Origin: Paragonimus westermani
Lineage: Eukaryota; Platyhelminthes; Trematoda; Plagiorchiida; Troglotrematidae
Assembly: GCA_008508345.1 (NCBI GenBank)
Contig: QNGE01000438.1
Location: forward strand, 220,026-284,025
Length of the DNA stretch: 64,000 nt
Reading direction: 5' to 3'
Both the position numbers and the translations under genes were made by a program. Below are positions 21,961-34,990 of the stretch, piece after piece. The notes below the pieces were generated by a model. That model was given only the letters and a program-made list of their open reading frames with translations, searched no databases and was not told the DNA's origin. Position 1 is the stretch's first letter. The number at the start of each line of letters is the position of its first letter.

Positions 21961-24095
21961 GGAACATCCTACTCCTTTGTGATATATCAGCCCATGAGGT
22001 GTTTGTCCAGAAGGCACAGTAACCAGAGCATCCCCAAGATCGGATAATCACGTAAGACAAGTATTTGTGAAAACGTCATAAGGCATTGTAAGATGTGGTG
22101 TCAGGTCACTGTGCCTTTTGCAAGAGTATGACAGAAGTTGATTCCGGCGAGCTGCTTCAGAATAGCCAGTGCCCACCCTTCTATGGCCTTCGTTTACGGG
22201 GCCCGGAGTTGGATCTGTTAAGGTTCGTCCGGCACGTTTGTCACCTTTGTTTGGTGTGATGCAGAGCGATAAACTGGTTAAGGCCTGTGTAGTTTGGTTG
22301 TAGAAAGCCAACCGCAAAGTTGCCTTTATTTGTCACTACAATGTGCAGTGAAAAATCATGATGAACTTCGCACCATAACTATACACAAAATGTTTGCTTG
22401 TTCTCCTTCATAATTATCACTGTTTATCCATAAAATTTCATTTGGGTGTTGTTTGAAACGCCCTCATTTTCACTTGCACCTCACTGTCTTACTAACTTCA
22501 TCTTCTGTTGACTGGTGACTACTTGCGAACCAGTGTTTGGTTTAGCTGCATGATTTGCGTATCTGTTTTATTTACGTTCAAAATGAGATAACACCTTTAT
22601 AGTAATTTTATCAAACGGTACCGCAAAAATTCCAATTATTCCCACCGCTCTTTTCTGACGTCTTTTTGGCTTGAAAGATAGTCTCGTTGACTCGATTGTT
22701 TGAATAAACATTATTGGAATCGTTGGGTGCGCACAACTGAGTGAGTCACTCTTGATCTGCCGGAGCGACTTCAGAATGCTTTGACAGATGCCCCGGTGTT
22801 CAGTGTTCCTCTTCTTCAAGCAATTGCGTAGTGTTCCTTGTTTTTTACAGACTCTTCATGTTCTTACGTTAAATCACTTCCTCCACCTTTTTATAATGTT
22901 CGAAGTGATCTTAAGTGACTTCGCTACAGACTACAAAGTTTTTGCGGCCCAGGTTGATTTTCTGTCAATTGCACAGTCACTTGACGACGCTGCATGGATC
23001 TTTCACCAACTTTCCAGCTCCGTCGTTCCACGAGCACCGTCGCAGTTCCGACAGCGCCTAACCAGTTCATGGTAGCTCCGCGATATCCTTAATTCGTGAT
23101 GGTCATCTGGGACATCTATGAACACCTTTTACAGTCGGATTCATTGGATACCCTGGATCGCTCGTACTCTGGAACCGTTCTTTTGCAACCGGTTATTTTG
23201 CTGCCACTGATAGTTTAATAATGTGGGCCTGCACTTATTTAGGCTATTCGTTAACCTGTTCTTGACCACTACAGCTTTTATAAAATCGCAACGGGGTTAC
23301 TATCCAACGCTACGGGTGGTCATATTGAATGGATATTCGGTAGAGTTATTAACCGAATGCGCTCGTTGCATATGGCTGGCAATATCAACGGAAATAACAG
23401 CAACAGCAATAAAACGAAAATCAGAACGCAATTCATCACCCTCTGTCGAACGCAATAGTACACCTTAATTACAACGATCCAACAAAACAACACTAGTGAC
23501 GGTAGTGACACTCACCAGTTGGCGGCATCCGATTCGGATTAGCCTGTCACATTGACCGAGGCCAAAGAACGCCTGCGCTTAACCATCACCGCAATTGGCT
23601 TGCGCAGCACCACTTGCGGTTTCACCAACACACCACATATCCAGTGTAAACCCGAAGGAATAAGACCGGGAGTTGTGCCAATGGGGCCTTTCTGTCCAGC
23701 CGGCCAATGCTGATTAGCCAGTTGATTGGCTAATAAGCAAAGGAATCTCGTATCTCTCGGAAACTAAACAGAGAAAGGCTGCAATGACGAGATCTAATCT
23801 AATAAGAAAGCTTCGTGAAGTGTAACACAAGAAACACTGCAGTATAAGAGTGCAAGTTTTCACATCCCAGAGAAGATGAGGATGGAAAACAAAATTCTCA
23901 TTGAACTATGAAAAGCTAGGCAGACCATTCTTCATAAAACATACCAACAAAGCCGAAGAAGAGAATGGATAGAAGATCTCAGACACTCAAGTTTCTGAAA
24001 AGAAGAGCGGATTAATTATCAACGACCAGGCAGTCAATGAACGCTGCAGTCGTTAACAAGAGTGGAATTGATATAATGATATAACCAACTTGAGC
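21961..24095. other. Unassigned stretch, broken frames only
   Basis: About 2.1 kb. The frames at 22788-23075 and 23223-23468 show no family motif. A 3' LTR of BEL/Pao-2 would be expected in the first few hundred bases, but no partner repeat was seen. Confidence 0.3.
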
Positions 24096-24383
24096 CTAAC
24101 GTACTCGTCGCCTGTTCGCCGACGGTGTACTATGAGTACGTTGGTGACCTACTAATCCCAATCGGCCAGCGCATTCGCGGCCGCACACATCGCAACGCCA
24201 TATAGTCACGTCAATGCGTCCTATGGGGCTGATGGTACCCTTGCGTACCGCATGCTTCCGCTCGCGGCCGCGCAATAACTGTTGGTTGAACCTTCGGACG
24301 CCCGCCCGGACCGTATTCCTGCAGGTCATCTGGTTTAACGTTGTGCAATAACCACCCACAAACACAAACACGAGATCAAACAA
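24096..24383 (-). pseudogene. Zinc-finger segment of a non-LTR retrotransposon
   Basis: A minus-strand frame of 95 codons with a C2H2 finger near its end: WRCDVCGRECAGRLGLVGHQRTHST. Fingers of the form C-x2-C-x(9-12)-GL.GH.R.H are common at the C-terminus of flatworm and arthropod non-LTR proteins ('C..C.R.c.SRiGL..H.R'). No reverse transcriptase is seen next to it, so it is a stranded fragment. A host zinc-finger exon is possible but less likely, because only one finger is present and the rest of the frame is unremarkable. Confidence 0.4.
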
Positions 24384-24842
24384 AACAGCGGCAAAGACGA
24401 ACGGGAAAAATTACAGAATAGGCGAGATTGTAGATACGCCGTTCCCAAACGCAGTGGTCGTGACGTTGTTTGCAGAACATTTCACAATGTAGTGGTGGTT
24501 GCGATAAACAGTGAAACTGAAACAAGGAATCACCTTACTGTTTATCTGTATGAGTAGCAGTTAACGATATTAGTTTTGAAATATATTTTTGAATGTAATG
24601 ATGACCTGGAAATACAACTTGATTCAAAAAACATTTTCATGTTGCATAAAGAAAGACTTTGTACTTAATTGAGAGTTAATTTAGAGTTACTATGAAGAGC
24701 TGAGTTAACCAGTCAAACCTCACTTCGTATGAACAGACAGGATATATTTACGCAGGCCTATAAACCAAGAACCTCTTCATATTACAGGAACTTAACGTTC
24801 ACTAGGCTAGCAAAGAAAACACAACTATCTCGCTTTTGAACG
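24384..24842. other. Short gene-free spacer
   Basis: No coding motif seen. If PLE3 keeps its N-terminal part it should lie here, but nothing recognisable remains. Confidence 0.3.
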
Positions 24843-25860
24843 ATGTGTCGAACAGTTGGAATTCTAGAACCAATTATTCAACGAAATCACAGCAACCTTA
24901 CGGGGACTTCGTTGCTGGAGGAATACAAGTGGATGAACAGCGTAGCTGATCGAGAAATGATACAGAATAGTACCCATAATGTTCAACTTCAGTATTCCAG
25001 TACACTGTATCGGCAAAGGAAGGGAATGGTAATGGGTGACCATTGCTACTGTTATGTGTGGCAAGGAACCAGTGATCTCTTACTGACAGATTAAGTCACT
25101 CTACGAACTATGCGTAGATGGCGTGTATAGCAGGTGAATACACCAGTCCACAGAAACGTTAAGGCGATTTAGCGTGTATCGCATTTCACGACATCCTGTT
25201 CCACAGCTCGAACTGAGCGATACGGAGAAGACTACAACGCAATTTAAGGCGGACTGGTCAATATACCTATTTTTATAGTTTCGCACCGCTAAGATAGAAA
25301 GTAAACTTCAACGTGTGTCCGGTCGACAGAGACTTGGAAATACGCTCTGGGGATGCCCTAGAGAAAAGGCCGTTTATGTTTAAAGAACTTGTCAAAAATG
25401 GCGATCCGGAACCAAATGAGGTAAGCCGTACACCGCAAACAAAAAATCAGCCATTTGAATCAGTTTTAATCATGATAACACCCCCTGAAAGTATGGCTAA
25501 CGGGTTTAGTGTAGAAACTAGCAAGATCTACATTCAGGTAGCTTACGCGTCCAGTTCAATTCCATACTAGGTTTGTGCCCCAATTTGAGGGGTGTTACCT
25601 ATTCATGTTGCCTCTTAGCGTATGTACTGGTTCCGTTGTTTTAGAGGAACGGGGCGTATACGCCGCACGACAGGACGAGTGTTTGAATGAACTTAGCAGC
25701 AGCATCCGATATGACCAACCCGTGCTTCAGAAAACGTTCATTCATCTACGACTAACGAACACCCAACGGAGTCCAACCAGTCAACTAATTCTAGAGGCCT
25801 TCTGTTCAACCTACCGGGTTCTTGATGTACAATCATCGGACCAAAGGTCGCTTGTTCACT
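24843..25860 (+). mobile_element. PLE3: strongly decayed Penelope-like element
   Basis: Frames on the + strand follow the Penelope order. At 24993-25040 VQLQYSSTLYRQRKGMVMG matches 'vqF.fn...YRQ..GvaMGSPL'. The catalytic 'YVDD' region is lost. At 25253-25295 TGQYTYFYSFAPLR matches 'TGQY.hF.SFaP...K', then LFKELVKNGDPE-like words at about 25380 match 'L...L..NGYP'. Endonuclease remains near 25650-25700 (a GTGRIRR word and RQDECLNEL) are only suggestive of GIY-YIG. At least four frameshifts occur. It belongs to a family different from PLE1, 2 and 5, judging by the words around TGQY. Confidence 0.55.
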
Positions 25861-28839
25861 AGTTTGAAAGACTCCGTCATTTGCCTAATTTCTCTCCCAT
25901 CATGTACTAAAAACGTCTTGTCAAAACTTCTAACTTTCATTGGTCTTGTGTTCACGTCCGGAATGAACAGATTACATAAACGTGACCACTTCTAAAAATA
26001 CTGCAGTCCATGGCCAAAAACAGAATATGAACGAGCTAAGGATTGTTTTTTAGAAGTGACACTCACCACAAAAGCGTTGGCCGACACGATCAGTGCACTT
26101 TTTCTTCCCGTCAGCTGAAAAGCAGACATCTTCTCTGGATATATCGGACACAGTCGACAGAGTGCTGTATGTACGAGCTATTACGATAAGAACCCTTGGA
26201 AGCTGATTTTATTAACTGTAGCTTACGACCAAATATTGTGTACTACTGTTGTTTTGCTGCATAATCAGTTGCGTCGTGTATACACGAATTGTTTGACTTA
26301 TCTACTGCGTTGTTAGCGCCGACTAGAAACTGGCTCTTGGGTTGAGGTAAGCGCGTCTGTGATTAGCACTGAAGATTCATTACTCCCTCAACTGACGTCG
26401 TGGTCAGTATATTTCTCGTGATGGATCGCCTCGGTTGGAAATATCTGAACATCAACTCAGGTTTACACGAGATCAAAGTCTACGTGGAATGGTCTGAAAT
26501 TTGGTGCATGACGTGTAAATATAGGAAAAAAGGGGGAGAAAGCGCCGCACTTCCCCAAGATCATTAATAAGGATACGTAAGCTCTGATTAAAAACCTCTC
26601 GGATTCGACTTCATTGCTTCTCTAGACTTCTTTAAAGCATCTGTTACTGCAGCATTTTCATGTGGTCGATTTGGGAACTAAGGGGCCGGCAAAGTTCCAC
26701 ATATCAATGGGGGGAAACTAACAAGAAGCCCATAGTTCAACCATTTGCTGTGAACTCAAACAGCAACGTGTATATTCGTTGGTATGCCACACATCCAACT
26801 GAGAGACTGATTGTTCGCAGGGACCAATTCCTCTGGTACTCACTGAAACCTTTTTACTACTAAATGAGGCATTTTTCCCGTATCCTAGAGCTCTATGTGG
26901 ATAAGTTCCTAGTATTAAGGCCTCGGTGAGTAAGGGACCGCCTGTGTTATGTATTATCAACAGTGCTTGAAAGCAGGCACACAAACAACAGCGGCAGTTA
27001 GAGAAGGCAACGTATCAGAAATAGGCAGCGGCTGGAACACATCATTCTAGTCTAAATTCTGTCCAGCGTTGGGACAATCGTGTGGTCATAAACATTCACT
27101 ACTTATGTGTACAGTTTTCAGTTCCAAATGTCAGAAATGTGTCAGGATGGGTTACATTGGCGCCGCCTGTAGTATTTCGAAGATATGTTGAGTCCAGACT
27201 TCGTTAAGTTAGCGAAGTCCCTCTTCTGACCTTTGATCCACAGCTCTTAATGTAATTACTACTTGTTCCGTTGATTTTATGTACCACGTAACACGATCAT
27301 CTGTTGCTAACTGCCGTCCCAAAAATCCTGATATTTCTGACACCGGTAGTATTGAGTCTTTCATTTCTTTCGATTGCAAGAAATGGCTGTAACCTTCTAC
27401 TGACTTCAGGTCTGCTAATATTTCTGTTGAAGGTATTACTGGACATGCTTCACCTGTTATTAGCAACCACGAACCTTTACCTACAGAAATACAGTCCGCC
27501 AATGACACCTGTCCGATATTTGCGTTTAATTCTGGTCCGTCTATTAGTGGTCACAAGTGCACAGAGTTTTCGAAACACTTTACATTCCTCGTCGAATTTC
27601 CGATGACTGAAAAGTCCGTTTCTGAGTTTACTTCAAGATTCAACTAAGTTACTGATGAAGTATGTGCACTTGTTGTGCGCAGACAAGAACTTCTGAGTGC
27701 GTGAAGAAAACGCAACATTGTCACTTCAACAACCCGGACTTTTCTTTGAACTGCAGCGGGTGTTGTGATTGTGATTCCTGACCGAGCATTGTGTGCCGTT
27801 GCTGTTTTGCGGTATGGGCAATTTTGTTTACATCGAAATTTTTTGGTCTAACATGCCGCGCTGTTAATACTGCATATAAACTAGCTGAAGATATGAGATG
27901 AGTACAATTACGATCACCACTACGTTCTTCCGCCCACCACACTGATAAAACCCGAGGTAACATCTGGGGCTCCCTTAACTCTGAAACATAAACACGACAG
28001 AAAAATCATGTCACTGCACATGAATCTCCGATACCGGAATCCCCTTTACGGCGGAACACGTTTGAAACTTTCGAAAGTCTCCGTCATTTTGGTAGAAGTG
28101 ACCCTTCATATGACGCAGCGACTTCATCATAGATGCCGTCTTATTTCAGTCGGAATACCCTCTCAATCTGGCTGTTCCAAAATATGGCTTTCGAAACTGA
28201 AATCGGAACAGTAAGTTCGTTCCAGTTGTTTTGTAACTCCCATTAAAGATCTGATGCTCCTAAAATCTCGTCGCAACCGACTTCAATGAAACTGACTTCA
28301 GTGACCCTGTCAGTTATGTGAACATATAATATAATCTGCGATGTAAGACGCCAAGCAATTGCTTACAATATACACTCATAAGCGGATTTATACTAGCGCT
28401 CAAAGTGCACATAACAAGTTTACCAAACAACATGGGTCCTTCCCTTGCGTGGAGTCTCGTATAGCTGCGGAAATTAAATCCTGGCTCAATTATTCTTAAC
28501 CTGATCTTGATGAGACATTGAAAGTATCACACGTGGATAGAATGGAAGGCAAAGTGAGCCCTAAGACTTCCAACGCTCATGATTCGGGTCTTCCAGTATC
28601 ATGAACCAGCGGTTCACGGTATTCCGGAAGCAGCCTGATATTCAAGTTGTTCGAATATTTTACATCATTTGCTATTAAAAGTCCGCTTCCGTTTCCCTTC
28701 TCTAACGTAAATTACAGATCAATCGCCTTCGGGTGGAGTGGATATCTTAATCTCACTGAGCTCTTATCACTTCCTTTTGGTGGGCATATTAGATCTTCCA
28801 GAAAAGAACTTTCTAATCTTTCCATGTGAGGCTTGTGGA
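25861..28839. other. Unassigned 3-kb stretch
   Basis: Frames at 26660-26863, 27209-27508 (minus) and 27721-27963 (minus) have no motif I can name. The last kilobase could be the decayed endonuclease part of the LINE that follows, but I found no catalytic motif. Confidence 0.3.
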
Positions 28840-30130
28840 CTCCACGCTGGAGCTCTACCATAATGCTGTGAAAGCGTTGGCAAGACCGCCAGAGGTCTTT
28901 GCAATTGAACTAAATTCTTGTCCACGAGGTCCTGACGGCTGATAATTTTTAAGCAGTCCTGCTTCACACTCAGTCAACCATACATTTGTTTTGTTTGATT
29001 TCATCCGTGGCACCAGTCTTGTCAGTTTCATTGCGGACAGTCGTAGAAACTTTGGCAAAATTAGTGTTGACTTGCTCTATCCCAAACGGCCATACGAACA
29101 TTTGATGACTACATTTCTTTCAACCCGTTTGATGAACGATGTTCAGGAGTCAGTGTCGCACCTCCCACAGTCATTAGTAAATCTACGTCGTTGACAGCCC
29201 TGAGACTCAAGAGACCGGTATTTCACCTAATCTATCGCGAACCAAAGCTAATTCTGATGGAACGACGCACATGGACAAGCTAACTATTGTGTCGACCGGA
29301 AGAAAACCCGGAAAAGTATGCACACATTTGTAATCGCTGTACTTCGTTTCTTCGTAGAGACCGATTTAATTATTGGCCACGGTTTAATAAAAGACTTGCT
29401 ACCAATTCTAACTTCTTACTTACATTTGCGCCGATAACTCTTTGGGTTAAACCGGAGGCGTCTCAACACCCAAATCTATTACGATCCACACATCCTGGCC
29501 AGGACTCGGGAAATTTTAAAACAACATCTCTGCCCATACGTGTTTCTTTCTAAAGGTTTCTTCGCAATCCAACCCGGGGACACCGTGGACGCTCCTTGGC
29601 CCGCTGTTCTGAATAAACTGGGCAGCCTGAAAATTGTTACTCAGTGAGGCTGGTGCTCCTCCAGAAGCTATACGAGAAGCAGCTGAGCAGATTTTCGTGT
29701 CAGCTACGTCAGTATCCATTCAATCTTTTCCCAGAAGAAAATGTACAAAGTGGTCGAGAGTTAGTAAACCTCAACCTTGTCTACTAAAAAATTATCGGAA
29801 CTTCCCTGACGATCATTGTCCAATAATCTTCGCTGCAGTAGTTCCAAGGTGTTAGAAGCATTAATGTTCGACTCCTTTCAAAAATATCTTGTTTCTCTCG
29901 ACTTCACAATAACGCAGCACGGCTTTCGCGTGAGGCGATTTTGTGCTGTGGATCTTGTGTAATCCACTGTTGAGTGTACGCGAACGGTCGACCAAGGTAT
30001 CGGGAGATAGGTTGTGCAGCTGGATTTGTCGGGGCTTTTGACCGCGAGATTCACCCTATCAACTGCAGGACAACCTCGTTTGGTGGATGGTATCTTGCTG
30101 CTTCAACTGACATCGTAGAGTAATCGTTAA
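28840..30130 (+). pseudogene. Old non-LTR retrotransposon relic (linker and RT start)
   Basis: Near 29287-29400 a basic frame resembles the region between endonuclease and RT of CR1/Jockey-like elements. At 29800-29960 in changing frames SKVLEALMFDSFQKYL is followed by ITQHGFRVRRFCAVDL, which corresponds to 'SKvlE.ii...l..yl....li...QhGFr..rSc..qL'. At about 30010-30060 LDLSG and AFDR, in two frames, represent the 'vylDfskAFD' active-site motif. Stops are dense. The downstream frames to 31440 may be the rest but are not readable. Confidence 0.45.
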
Positions 30131-32999
30131 CTAGGCGTTTTTATTTGCCGAAGAAACTGTAGCGGTATACCCCGAAGTTCTATTATTGATCCGTTCGTCT
30201 TCTCATCCTTTTCAGCTGTCTTATTTCGCTTCCTTCTTCATCGTTTCTGTTCGCGAACGATACCAAAAGTTGGCATGTCCCGCGATCCTTATTCATCCTA
30301 CGGAATGACTTTGGCAGCCTATCTAAATGGCCGCTGCGAATGAACTAACTTCCAATTCTGGAAGGCACAGTTCATCGCACACCCCCTGTTGGACACATAC
30401 TGTCAACTGTCTTAATAGCGTACTTCTTGAGAGAGTCTTGGTAGAGACTTATCTAGGCAACTTGGTCTCCCATACACCCTTTGTGCTTGTTCAATGTTAC
30501 AGCGAATGTGGAAAAGGTCAATGACCTTTTTATTAATTCTCGGTTTCATCCGTCTGTACCTTAAGTGTGGAACTGTCTATTCTTCAAGGCAAGCTAGTGT
30601 TCACTCGGTCTCTGTTCACAACCCATGGTGCAAAACGGACACTGTATGGACTAGAGGAAACAGCAGCCTGAATGAAACAACATCATTTTCATCCAGTGTA
30701 AGGCTTACGTAGAACCACACCTTCACTACTGTGTGTCATCCTGACGGTCTTATTTGGCTAGGGGTGCAGAGTTCCCAGAGAGAATACAGTTCGTGTTTAC
30801 AAGGTCCTTTGTAGAGCTGCCAGAAAGGGAGTGCTTCAGCTGAATCGAGGACCTTAATCTCCTACCTTTGGGAAGAAGGTGAAAGAGAGGACATCTAGCG
30901 AAAGCCTTCAAGGTGGTGAGTGGAGCGTCAAATACAAGAGAACGGTTGATTACATGCTACAAAGCTTCACTCGGAGGGACCGTCAATTAGAGGCTGAAAA
31001 GTAGACAACCGGGGGTAAAATCCGGGCTAAATTTTTTCATGTTGAATTATGAACAATCGGAAAAATTGCTGTTGGAGGTGTGTTTCACAGCCATGGTTGC
31101 TGAAATTGAGTGTGCGCTTACTAAACGTCGGTTGGTGTTTTAACCGGTCATGAATTAACGGGGTAACAGAGGTCCGCTTACAGTGATGACAGCCTTCAAA
31201 CTTTCCTCTGTCCGCATCTATGCTGTGTTATCTAGCACAACTATATTACCAGCTGAGGATAAGTGAGGCAGAGCTACTTGATCTAGTTTTGTCCCTGCTT
31301 GGCTGTATTGCTCTTCTGGTAACCATGGCGTATCTCGTTTTGTCATCCAGCAGCCTGAGAGAGATTATGACAACACCACTGTTGGCTTCAAACTTGTCTA
31401 CTTATTACAGCATGATGCTACTGCTAACGGCAGTTTAAGTATCTATACCGGTCCTCACTGGAATTCTGTTACTAAATAGATCACTTGCATACCTCCTCTG
31501 AGGACTTCATCAGGGATATTCTTTCTGCCCACCGGGCAGTGAACTGAGTTACACACCACTGAACATGTCAAAGCGTTACTAAAGGGGGGTATGCCTCCTT
31601 TATTCAGTGCAGTACAGTGCGCGTGCGACTGGAACGTTTCCGCTTTCAAAACCGTGCCTATTCTCCACAATAATCTAACCAGAAAACCGAACAATGGACG
31701 GCGAAGTTTATTGCAGGTAGACTGGAAAAACGAGCTGTATGTGAAGCTTGACAAAAAAACGGCGCGATCAATCGGCTAACGAACGACCATAAACTGTTGC
31801 TGTGGCCTCGGGCAGTGAAACAAACAGCAAACATGTAAAGTGCCCACAGCTTGTAGTTATAGTTTGCTATTCATTTTTGTATATTTTTGTACATACCGCT
31901 TCGTTAACTTCATTTGTACATTTGTTTGAAAGCATCCCCATCAATTTTTGAATTTGGTCGCTAGCAAGAGTAAACGGCAGTTACGGCGCAACGCCTCTGT
32001 TTTCTTCATCCGTGTGGGTGTTTGGGCGAATGAAGTAATCGCAAGGTGGTATTTTTAGCTTAGCGTACTTGCTGATCTATGGACATCTAACGTTCGCCAT
32101 CCCACGTCGCGTGTGGAATTGCCTACCCGTCGTCGCCCGAACATACCGTCTGGCGCTGTCCTTCTGTCGGGTGGTGATCTATCTAATCCAACGGGTTCTG
32201 AGTTGCTTGTGAGTCATTCCACTTTTTTGATACGCCCCCTTTCATTTACACACCTACCTTTCGTATACATCCGTTACCAGCACAGCTTTTTTTGGTGTTA
32301 CCAAATATCGGTTATTCTCATCAGTAGATTGACTAGGATAACACGCATGCAATGAAAAGTTATCAATAGTGCCAACAAAGAAAATAAATGGCCAGGTATT
32401 TGGGAAGTGTAAAAAACCAAGAGTGTTTCTACAGTTGTGATTCTCAAAGTTACCTGTTAGAAGATAACTTCTACCAACCAGCCACTGAACCCATATAAAA
32501 TAGTTCAAACTAAACTGACCTAAATGGCTATCAGGCAAATAATCTCACTTAATGACAGTTGGAACCCAACGGTTAAGAACGTGGCAAAAATGCAACCAGT
32601 AAAGAAGTCACTAATTCAAATTCATATGAGCCCAAAACTCAGCCGTCTGCCCAGAAAATTCGAACGTCAGATGTGGTGCTGTGTCCTCAACGTAACCGGT
32701 AGAATCGAAAAGCGATAGAATTTGAGCTCGATTCGGTTTACCCGCGAAGTTGTTGGTACCGGATGTATATCTCAGGGGTGATGCTGCCCTTCTCTTCAGC
32801 GCCTGGCTTTTTTTTCGCCGGAGGTCCGTTTAACACAAATAGGGCAGACCGACTGGACTCTGATACCCGAAGGCCTCCTGATTCTAACCGACGTACTGGC
32901 AGCTGTTGACCCGTGTGCTCTTACAAGAAGAAACTTCGCCAAGAGCTAATCAGAAGAAGGGACCGGAAACCATGGGTTCGCCCCAGGGTCAAGAGATAG
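30131..32999. other. Mostly unassigned; possible tail of the old LINE and unknown repeats
   Basis: Frames 30327-30712, 31220-31438 (hydrophobic) and 31455-31754 (minus) show no diagnostic motif. The hydrophobic frame at 31220 could suggest a membrane segment, but it lacks splice-site or start context that would make a gene. Confidence 0.3.
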
Positions 33000-34990
33000 T
33001 CCCAGCTAACGTATATAATTTGAGAGGTATATGCTTAACAGAAGAGGTTTAAAAGCTCCATGATGTACAAAAGAGCCCGAAAAGGAGCAATTATGGCAGC
33101 AAGGAATGCTCGCGGGGCCCGCAAAATTGAGCCGGCACGTGGCATTGAACAGAACCCTGCGGTTTCACAAACACGCCCATCCCAGGTCTACCTCAAGAAA
33201 GGTAATTGGGGCCAAACTTTTCTAAGCCGGAGGACTATATCCGATGAAAGTGACAGAGGAGACGTGCTTTTGGCATAAGTTCGAAGTGTTCATTGTTACG
33301 ATAATGCAGTGTTTGGCCTTCTTCCTTATTCCATGGATGTAGCCGTGGTAGATTACTACAATGAGCCACATGGAGTTGAGCGAATGATAACTCTGTCAAA
33401 AGGCACAAAGTCCGGAAGAACAGGCAGCAGCCACCCGGCCACTGTACATCCCACCTTCCGAAGTAATGACCGATCAGTTATCGGAAATTACCGACCAGGA
33501 GGCCTGCCCATTGTGGCCAGCAGAACTTTTGAGCGTATATCACGGGGAAAGATCTGCAAGCTTCCCTGGGATCAGAAATTTTTCAGCATTCCTCAGCACT
33601 GTTTTCCGACAGAACTTGTTTTACCAAACCACTGGTGTTTTTAGACGCTGTCACTGGAAAGCTGAATGGGGAAGAAATGATTGGGACACGCCATCTATAC
33701 TTCCAAGAAGCCTACGGTTCTGTCAAATGCGAGTCATTGGGTTGGAAGCTACAAGAACCTAGGATATCCCACACAATATGTAGATAGATCCAGGCGTTTT
33801 TAGCTAGGAGGTGGTATGAAGCAATAGTGCCGGCAATATTGTCGTTCAGGGGTTCTCCGGTAATTGCTGCACCATTCTTGCTGTTTCGTTTCTTCCGATC
33901 TGCATAAGTGACATGAGTAACTTGGTCAATTCACGTTAACCAAATGCAAATGATATAGAACTGGCTGGAAGAACGTCAGTCCCGGACGCCGTGCAAAAGG
34001 ACATTTGGGAAACCTGCAGATGGGTACTGCAGCAGAACTTGCCGCTGAACGTCCTAAACAGCCATATCCACCCTAAGATTACTCAGTTGACCCCAGGTAC
34101 CCAAGGGACGCATCCGTGAAACAAGGGAACTAGCAGCAAAACATTAAAAGAAACGTGGACACTCAAGTCATCAGTGCGTTTACTCCGTCCATCCACTATG
34201 CCACGGCTGTCACAAAAGAACGGCGACCGTTATATCGATTAAAATCCGCGATTTTCTATACCGTCGGCCATGGTTCATCCCCATTTGGAGTAGTGTGCAT
34301 AAGCTTGGTAACCATATCTCTAAATGAGGATTGTCATTTTCTAAAAATTACAAAAAATTCGTCACACTTGTGGTGCGGCGCTTGAAGGATCTGGGCTATG
34401 GAGGCCGACTCAGAACGACTGGCTTGTTTTCGTTCAAACAACGGAAGGCAAGAGGGGACCTTATTGAAGTGCATAAAATTACCCACCATACTAAGACACG
34501 TCTTCTACCTCCTTGTTCGTGATGCGATAGGACCGAGACCCTGGCAGTCATGGATTCACCATCAAGAAAACAAGTTCAAGACTAGCTGTTGGGTCTAAAC
34601 TCTTCACCAGAAGGCCAGTCAACTCCTGCGGTTTATTGTCCGCGAAGACCATTGAGGCTTCGAGAGTGTATATGTTTAAGAGGGAGTTAGATATGTGCCG
34701 GAGCAACCTTTACTCACCTTATACAAAGTGTAGTGTGACGTCGGCATTACCGTTCGGGTCAAGTGGGATCTGTTGTTTCTCTTTCATCTCCGCCATCAGA
34801 TCACCACCCGAGCACATTGCATTGACAGAAAACGCAGTCTGGTCAAGCTCCGGATCAAACCAATCAATCACCAGGACGTCAACAAGCATCAGCCTCAATC
34901 AAGTTCAGAATTTGAAACTGAACTGGAAATTATACCACTGGGTGATTTTAGCATTTGGTACCAAGATTTTCGAGACCATCAGGTGCTCAG
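33000..34990 (+). mobile_element. CR1-like LINE copy B
   Basis: Broken copy of the same family as the LINE at 61630-63690. At 33060-33290 the linker frame aligns (both have 'R..IEP/LNLAR.I.QN' and 'RKK/E.G.....S'). At 33480-33530 IGNYR and ASRTFERISR give the 'GNYRPVSLTS..SKi.ERi.r' segment. At about 33640-33790 the palm and finger segments align word for word across frames. At 34260-34330 the 'HPHLEYC.QAW.PYL' motif is present with changes. At 34400-34500 LFSFKQRKARGDLIEVHKIT matches the C-terminal domain. The 3' untranslated part at 34800-34930 still matches 63530-63660 (shared GACAGAAAACGCAGT, GACGTCAACAAGCA). The whole frame is shifted many times. Confidence 0.65.

Noticed and set aside
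31220..31438. Hydrophobic 72-codon frame as a membrane protein
   Set aside because: No start context, splice sites or homology recognised; it lies in decayed LINE surroundings.
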